DNA from: Streptomyces sp. NRRL S-118 | Lineage (GTDB): Bacteria > Actinomycetota > Actinomycetes > Streptomycetales > Streptomycetaceae | NCBI RefSeq assembly: GCF_000716335.1 | Contig: NZ_KL591010.1 | Span: 133,388 to 197,387, forward strand | Direction: 5' to 3' | Length of the DNA stretch: 64,000 bases | Shown: positions 60,501 through 64,000 of the stretch, one piece after another | Position numbering within the stretch: the first letter of the stretch is position 1 | Layout of the letters: every line of letters starts with the position of its first letter | The notes under the pieces: generated by a model | What the model saw: only the letters and a program-made list of their open reading frames with translations | The model's database searches: none | Told to the model about the DNA's origin: nothing | Program-made: the position numbers and the translations under genes

Positions 60501-61626
60501 TGCCCCAGACCTGCGACGGGTTCGGCGGCGGGTACAGGGCGCCGATCCAGTCGCGGACGGCCCAGCGGACGTCCGTGGTCTGGCCGTCCAGGACCGGCAC
60601 CCGCCCCAGCAGGGCGTCCGCCTCCCCCTCGTCGGCGGCCCCGCACAGGAACGCGGCGGCCAGGACGGCTTCGATGCCCCTGCGCTTCTTCAGCCCCAGG
60701 TCGGCCTCGACGGCGATCCAGTGCCGGCGCTCGTAGTCGAGCAGCCGTTCCTCCATGGGGCGGGCGCCGGCGGTGCCGCCGGCCGGCTGGTGGGCGGCGT
60801 CCAGCAGGTCGACGAGCGCGGTCATGTGCAGCGTGAGCGCCACCTCCATGTCCGGCGGCCGGGTCCGGTACGCGAAGGAGCGCGCCACGCGCTCGGCCAG
60901 GGCGGTCCAGTCGTGGTGGTCCTGCCCGGGCACCTGCGGCAGGGCGCGGGCCAGGCCGTCCACGGCGTCGCGGTACGCCTCGGCGTGGCGGGCGGGGTCG
61001 GGCTGGAGCGGGAGCAGCGGCGTGACGGGAGCGTCGTACAGCTCCTCCAGCCCGGTGGCGGCGCGCAGGTCGTGCCACCAGTCGCCGTCGGTGCGGGCCA
61101 GCAGCAGCACCTTGAACCGCACGGCCCCGGGGGCGGCGGCCGCCGTCTCCAGGAGGACGGGCAGGTGACCGGTGCGGGTCTCGGCGTTGTCGACCACCAC
61201 GAGCAGCGGCGCGTCCGTGTACCGGAGGAGCGTCAGCTCGTCGGCCGGGGCGTGCCGGCCGAGCCACAGGACGCTCCAGGGGCCGTCGCCCGGTTCGTCG
61301 GCGAGGCGGCCGGTGAGGCGGTGGGCGAGACGGGTCTTGCCCTGGCCGCCGGGCCCGTGCAGCAGCCGGATGCCGGGTCCGGGCGCCGCGCACCACTCCG
61401 CCAGCGCTTGCAACTCCGCGGCGCGTCCACGGAAGGGCACCACGGCGCGGTGCGGGTCGAGCAGGGCCGCCGGGGAACCGGGTGCGGAGCGGGTCTTCGC
61501 GGCGAGGTCGTCCCACTCCGCCAGCTTCCGCCGCAGCACCGCCCCGGGGTGCTCCGGCGGCAGGTGGGTGACGACGGTGTTGCCGTCGCCGATCTGCGTG
61601 GGACCGTGGAAGACACCGCGGATCAC
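57499..61626 (-). CDS. NLR-like STAND ATPase with TPR array and N-terminal RHIM-like motif
   Basis: A 1375-residue signal-transduction ATPase. Residues 6-21 (FHGPTQIGDGNTVVTH) resemble a RHIM/amyloid signalling motif. An NB-ARC/STAND domain follows: P-loop LLHGPGGQGKTRL (91-98), Walker B PLLVVVDNAE (about 140-150), and Arg-containing sensor regions through about residue 500. The rest is an array of tetratricopeptide repeats of about 48 residues each (units such as SLHTYANQLHAVGRTQEALDAAR). STAND proteins oligomerise after the repeats sense a trigger. GTG 61626 overlaps the stop of the partner gene (GTGA). The partner ends in a matching motif, so this is likely sensor plus effector. Confidence 0.88.
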   Translation of the reverse strand: MIRGVFHGPTQIGDGNTVVTHLPPEHPGAVLRRKLAEWDDLAAKTRSAPGSPAALLDPHRAVVPFRGRAAELQALAEWCAAPGPGIRLLHGPGGQGKTRLAHRLTGRLADEPGDGPWSVLWLGRHAPADELTLLRYTDAPLLVVVDNAETRTGHLPVLLETAAAAPGAVRFKVLLLARTDGDWWHDLRAATGLEELYDAPVTPLLPLQPDPARHAEAYRDAVDGLARALPQVPGQDHHDWTALAERVARSFAYRTRPPDMEVALTLHMTALVDLLDAAHQPAGGTAGARPMEERLLDYERRHWIAVEADLGLKKRRGIEAVLAAAFLCGAADEGEADALLGRVPVLDGQTTDVRWAVRDWIGALYPPPNPSQVWGTLRPDRLAEYFLGSRLRADPRLADRLLAGASGAQATRLLALHTRAAGHPAHHGRLDAELTALCTRHPEVLGPAAVDVATRVERPEPLVSALYRMTDDPRTDPAHLMALLDRLPVSSHNLAPWALHLTRRLTGIHRARADRDGSCPPELALLMRKLCARLLAMGLRQEAYEVAEEAVRRLRPAARPDAPELLPHLAASLHNLSVALGSVGRRADAMGPAYEAVSRYRELVAGSGGGPAAPVYRSELAHALNAVAAAEGELGRPERALTAIREAVGIRRKLVGSRSDAAPALRAELADGLNNLAIWHQECGELGQALESSRESVRRYQELAEERPDAFRPGHARSLGTYANCLRRTGRYADALRAAQEALGIRRRLAGTRPDAYLPDLAHALNGYAIDLGESGRFQESVEAGSEAVDLHRRLHAREPAVFAAPLALSLNTYANQLDNAGRPEEALEAARDAVGLHRPLAEGDPAVFGADLAMSLHTYANQLHAVGRTQEALDAARESVGIHRRLAGERPGVFLHGLASGLNNLALRLNDAGFPEEAAATAEEAVDVARRVRETDDTPPVRADLAMALTNRASRRYEGGRPDVAVRDAREARDLLRDLVRADGEDAVVHAPRLAQALRLLGLALSAAGLPDQAVEAAAEEVGLLRRADGREATAGSAVRLATALWHLGRQLSAACRHDEAAEVLLEAVRLRRDPPGARPADGSAEFVLLLGSAGEALVAAERRTEALPLVDEAVALLDGPLRDAPAGRALLGALLPLLGVLRQGAGLETAGAVLRRAVEVAEDLVRTEPAHAPVLQRALYALGAYLVDRREPDEGRELLDRATDLGRVLAAADPAQLPALAWALAIAGHYPAQDEPRRPGALETTAEAVALGRRLAGQAPGGPAAHEPLLAWALADHGLRLAEAARYDEALRTGSEAVTLARRAGQKPYLAFALYARATIRLLAQAEPGPAREDIARALALYRGLAREEPGLVATYLTSAERTRRRLARDPRP

Positions 61627-62075
61627 GAAGCGGGACCCTGGTGGATCACCATGTGGTTCCCGTCGCCGTTCTGGACCGGCCCGTTGAAGGTGCCCGACAC
61701 CCGCACACCGGTGTCACGGCGCGGGACCGGCGCGGTTTCCCGCAGCAGTGCCCGCAGTTCGGCGACGGCCTCGGCGCGCGCCGCCGGGGGCAGCTCCTGC
61801 AGCAGTGCGGCGAGGCGGCCGCTCCAGTACCCCGCCCGGTGCGCCGCGTCACCGGCGTCCGGGGCACCCGCGCCCGCTCCCGGCTCCGCGGCGGCCGTCA
61901 GTCCGGCCTCGGCCGCGTCGAGGTGCTCCAGCTCCGCGCGCTGCCGCTGCTCGCCCACGCGCCTCGACCACCGGGCCGCCCAGGCCCGCATACCGGCCCA
62001 GGCGTCGGTTCCGGCCGCCTGCACCAGCGCCGCCCCCGCCGCGGCGGTGAGCGCCATCAACTCCTCCGGCCCCAT
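61623..62075 (-). CDS. small helical protein with C-terminal RHIM-like motif (candidate NLR effector)
   Basis: A 150-residue protein. The N-terminal about 100 residues are predicted helical and Ala-rich (ELMALTAAAGAALVQAAGTD; WAARWSRRVGEQRQRAELEHL), with a hydrophobic first helix. The C-terminus FNGPVQNGDGNHMVIH (130-145) matches the NLR N-terminus at 10 of 16 positions and the RHIM core pattern V-Q-x-G-x-x-N-x-M. In known bacterial amyloid-signalling pairs the effector carries the motif at its C-terminus and an NLR carries it at its N-terminus. A pore-forming Bell/HeLo-like role for the helical domain is inference. ATG 62075 has GAGGGGG upstream; an ATG two codons earlier is less well spaced. 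Confidence 0.8.
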   Translation of the reverse strand: MGPEELMALTAAAGAALVQAAGTDAWAGMRAWAARWSRRVGEQRQRAELEHLDAAEAGLTAAAEPGAGAGAPDAGDAAHRAGYWSGRLAALLQELPPAARAEAVAELRALLRETAPVPRRDTGVRVSGTFNGPVQNGDGNHMVIHQGPAS

Positions 62076-62199
62076 GAGCATCCCCCTCGTCGCCCGTCGA
62101 CCGTGCCGGGAGCCGACGGTAGCGCCCCGGCGTGACCGGCGCGCCCCGTACGGACGGATCCGCGAGGATTCCGTACGCGCGGATCCGGTGCGCCGGCCG

Positions 62200-63414
62200 T
62201 CAGCTCCCGGCCGTCACCGTGATGGCGTCCGGGGCCCTGCCCTCGGCGCCCGTGCAGCGCAGGGCGAGGTTCCTGCCCTCCGCGGCGATGCGCTCGAGGG
62301 CGTCGGCGAGGCAGGTGCGGAGGGCCTGCTGGCCGTAGAAGTTGGGGTGCAGGGACTCGGCCTGCTCGGCGGCCGGGAGCGGGGTCCGGGAGCGTTCGAC
62401 GTAGCGGGCCCACTGGGCGTCGCGGGCGTCGGGCAGGTGGACGTGGCCACGGGTGGTGAGTCCGGCCTGCCGGGCGTTCCTGCGGCAGACCTCGTGGCCG
62501 GTGTTGATCTGCCGTACGTCGAGGAAGGAGACCTGCTGCGCGGTGGCGGCCTTCCTCAGGGCGTCGGACAGCGCGGGGTACACCTGCGTGTCGAGCCAGG
62601 CCAGGTCGCGGTTGTAGAAGGGGCAGCCGAACGTGCCCCAGCGGGTCCAGCTGTTGTCCTCGCCGACCGTCGTGGCCGCGTCCCCGGGCGCCAGGGTGGC
62701 GGGGTAGGACTGCAGGACGATCCGCGCGGACGAACCGGCGGCGGCCAGTGCCTTCTTGACCTCGGCGACGGTGTCGGCGGCTTCCTTCTGCGCGTTCCGG
62801 ACGGCCGTGAGCATGGGCCCGGTGACGGCCGGGTTCACGGAGCAGTACGCGTTGGACTTCCAGGACTCGGCGCACTTGCGCGCGGTCTCCGGGAGGGCGG
62901 AGCCGCCGATGGAGATCACGACGTGGCCCACCTCGGTCCGCGGCAGCGCGAGGAGCGCTTCGAGCTGGTCGATCTGGGCCCGCTCGCTCCGGTGGGGCTC
63001 GCTCAGCAGGTTCCGGGCCCGCGCGCCGGAGCAGGCGAGGTTGAGCGGGTGGCCGACGCCGCCGTGGGGGCTGGGGGCGCCCTTCGCGCCGTGGATCTCG
63101 GCCGTGTCCGAACGGTGGCAGTCCGATGCGCTCGGGGCGTAGACGGAGTCGAGGGGGAGGTTGTCGGCCTGCGTGCGGTCGGTGGCGGCGCGCAGGGCGG
63201 CCGGGACGCCGCCCTGCGACCAGTCGCCCTCCGCGTTGCCCTTCCAGCGGGCCGCCTCTCCGGCGATGAAGCCGTCGCCGAGGGACACGGCGTACACGGC
63301 GGCGTCCGTGGCGCGTTCCGGTACCGGGGCCAGCGCCGTGAGGGTCAGGACGGACACGGGCAGAACGGCCAGGGCGCGGAACCCGGCGGTGCGGCGGTGC
63401 GGCGGCGGAGTCAT
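62200..63414 (-). CDS. secreted SGNH/GDSL-family protein lacking the nucleophile
   Basis: A 404-residue exported protein with a Sec signal peptide ending near PVPERATDA. Block I reads VSLGDGFIAGEAARWKGN: the family's G-D-S has become G-D-G, so the nucleophilic serine is missing. Block III reads VISIGGSALPE, with Ser where the oxyanion Asn of GGN normally stands. Block V ESLHPNFYGQQAL keeps the His. Six or more cysteines are present. The fold is that of secreted Streptomyces SGNH esterases, but the catalytic set is incomplete, so it is probably a non-catalytic binding protein. Confidence 0.85.
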   Translation of the reverse strand: MTPPPHRRTAGFRALAVLPVSVLTLTALAPVPERATDAAVYAVSLGDGFIAGEAARWKGNAEGDWSQGGVPAALRAATDRTQADNLPLDSVYAPSASDCHRSDTAEIHGAKGAPSPHGGVGHPLNLACSGARARNLLSEPHRSERAQIDQLEALLALPRTEVGHVVISIGGSALPETARKCAESWKSNAYCSVNPAVTGPMLTAVRNAQKEAADTVAEVKKALAAAGSSARIVLQSYPATLAPGDAATTVGEDNSWTRWGTFGCPFYNRDLAWLDTQVYPALSDALRKAATAQQVSFLDVRQINTGHEVCRRNARQAGLTTRGHVHLPDARDAQWARYVERSRTPLPAAEQAESLHPNFYGQQALRTCLADALERIAAEGRNLALRCTGAEGRAPDAITVTAGS

Positions 63415-63498
63415 GGGGGGGCGGCGTCCCTTCGGGCGGGTCGGGTCCACTGGATCCTGACCACCACGGGTGCCCTCCGCGGGGCCCGGGAAGCCGGG

Positions 63499-64000
63499 TC
63501 ACCCGCACGAGCGCTCGGGCCGCCTGCGTCCGGCGTAAGCGAGGTGCAGCAGCGTCTCGTCGAGCCCCAGGACGAGCGTGCCGTCGGCGGTCACGGCGAC
63601 GGCGCGGATCCGGGGCCCGGGGCGGAAGGCCGCGACCTCGCCGGTGTCGGGGCGGTGCAGTTCGGCCAGGCCGTCCGCCCAGGCGACGGCCAGGAGCCGG
63701 CCCGTCGCGTGCAGTGCGGTCACCGGGTACGGGCGCCGTGCCACCGGCGTCCGGCCGGGGGTCCGGCCGGGCCGCCAGGCGCGTACGGTGCCGTCGGTTC
63801 CGCCGCTGTACGCGGCGTCGGGCGCGGGCGCCGCCAGAGCGGTGACCCGCCCGGTGTGCAGTGCCGCCTGATGCACTCCGCCGAGGCTGAACGCGTGGAC
63901 GGTGCCCATGCGGTCGCCGGTCAGGACGGTGTCCCCGGCGGCCGCGAGGGCGGTGGCGGGGTGGCGGTCGAGGGTGGCCGCCACGGCGGCCGTCAGCCGG
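63499..64000 (-). CDS. WD40-like beta-propeller protein, 3' part (gene runs off the right edge)
   Basis: The C-terminal 167 residues of a repeat protein whose start lies outside the window. Blades are visible as AALHTGRVTALAAPAPDAAYSGGTDGTVRAWRPG, LHATGRLLAVAWADGLAELHRPDTGE and AVAVTADGTLVLGLDE in pieces, each with the GTDGTVRAW-type end of WD40 units. In actinobacteria such domains are often C-terminal to kinases or NTPases, which may lie upstream outside the window. It stops 84 bp before the SGNH gene start on the same strand. Confidence 0.75.
   Translation of the reverse strand, partial: RLTAAVAATLDRHPATALAAAGDTVLTGDRMGTVHAFSLGGVHQAALHTGRVTALAAPAPDAAYSGGTDGTVRAWRPGRTPGRTPVARRPYPVTALHATGRLLAVAWADGLAELHRPDTGEVAAFRPGPRIRAVAVTADGTLVLGLDETLLHLAYAGRRRPERSCG

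Noticed and set aside
1..64000. tRNA, rRNA, CRISPR arrays, insertion sequences
   Set aside because: None found on reading both strands. No CCA-ended cloverleaf, spacer-repeat array or transposase motif was evident.

Overview
The window is high-GC actinobacterial DNA, almost certainly a Streptomyces chromosome. The codon bias, GGAGG-type ribosome binding sites, frequent GTG starts, 1-4 bp stop/start overlaps, and families such as DUF5709, DUF5914-Rieske, PucR and a LitR/LitS carotenoid module all point there. No tRNA, rRNA, transposase or CRISPR array was seen.

Layout. (1) 1-17.8 kb: the 5' part of cytochrome oxidase subunit I, then a light-response module: a LitS-type ECF sigma factor divergent from a LitR-type B12 photoreceptor-repressor, photolyase, an SDR/DUF2867 protein, an MMPL transporter, and carotenoid genes crtI-crtB-Rieske facing crtU-crtY. 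crtE is not here. A double-module IclR regulator and a glutaminase follow. (2) 17.9-21.4 kb: three paralogous small secreted cysteine-containing proteins around an AraC regulator, then the frameshifted remnant of a LysR gene. (3) 21.4-36.2 kb: two molybdenum hydroxylases. The first is PaoABC-like, with Fe-S residues in its FAD subunit. The second is a xanthine-dehydrogenase-like trio divergent from pucR, with XdhC and a purine permease next door. A DUF5709 protein and a glutamate-cysteine ligase lie between. (4) 36.2-41.7 kb: a pentapeptide-repeat protein, then a complete lasso peptide cluster (A-C-B1-B2-D) whose 36-residue precursor carries a citrulassin-like core.

(5) 42.0-55.8 kb: a contiguous minus-strand block that looks like a new metallophore system. 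A FecB/FecCD/FecCD/FecC importer is followed by a 42-residue RiPP precursor, an Ocin-ThiF-like partner, a CocE/NonD hydrolase, a YcaO cyclodehydratase, a SagB-like oxidase and a heterodimeric ABC exporter. Two near-perfect 15-bp palindromes of the Zur/Fur type lie in its two promoter regions. One sits between the -35 and -10 of the precursor promoter. The other is shared between the importer operon and a divergent beta-propeller gene. I read this as a zinc-regulated, azol(in)e-type RiPP cluster with its own uptake machinery.

(6) 55.9-64 kb: a TPR-like protein, an ABM-fold protein, then a translationally coupled pair. The pair is a 150-residue helical protein ending in a RHIM-like motif and a 1375-residue NLR-like STAND ATPase with TPRs that begins with the same motif. 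This is the architecture of bacterial amyloid-signalling immunity or cell-death pairs. An SGNH-family protein lacking its nucleophilic serine and a partial WD40-like gene end the window.
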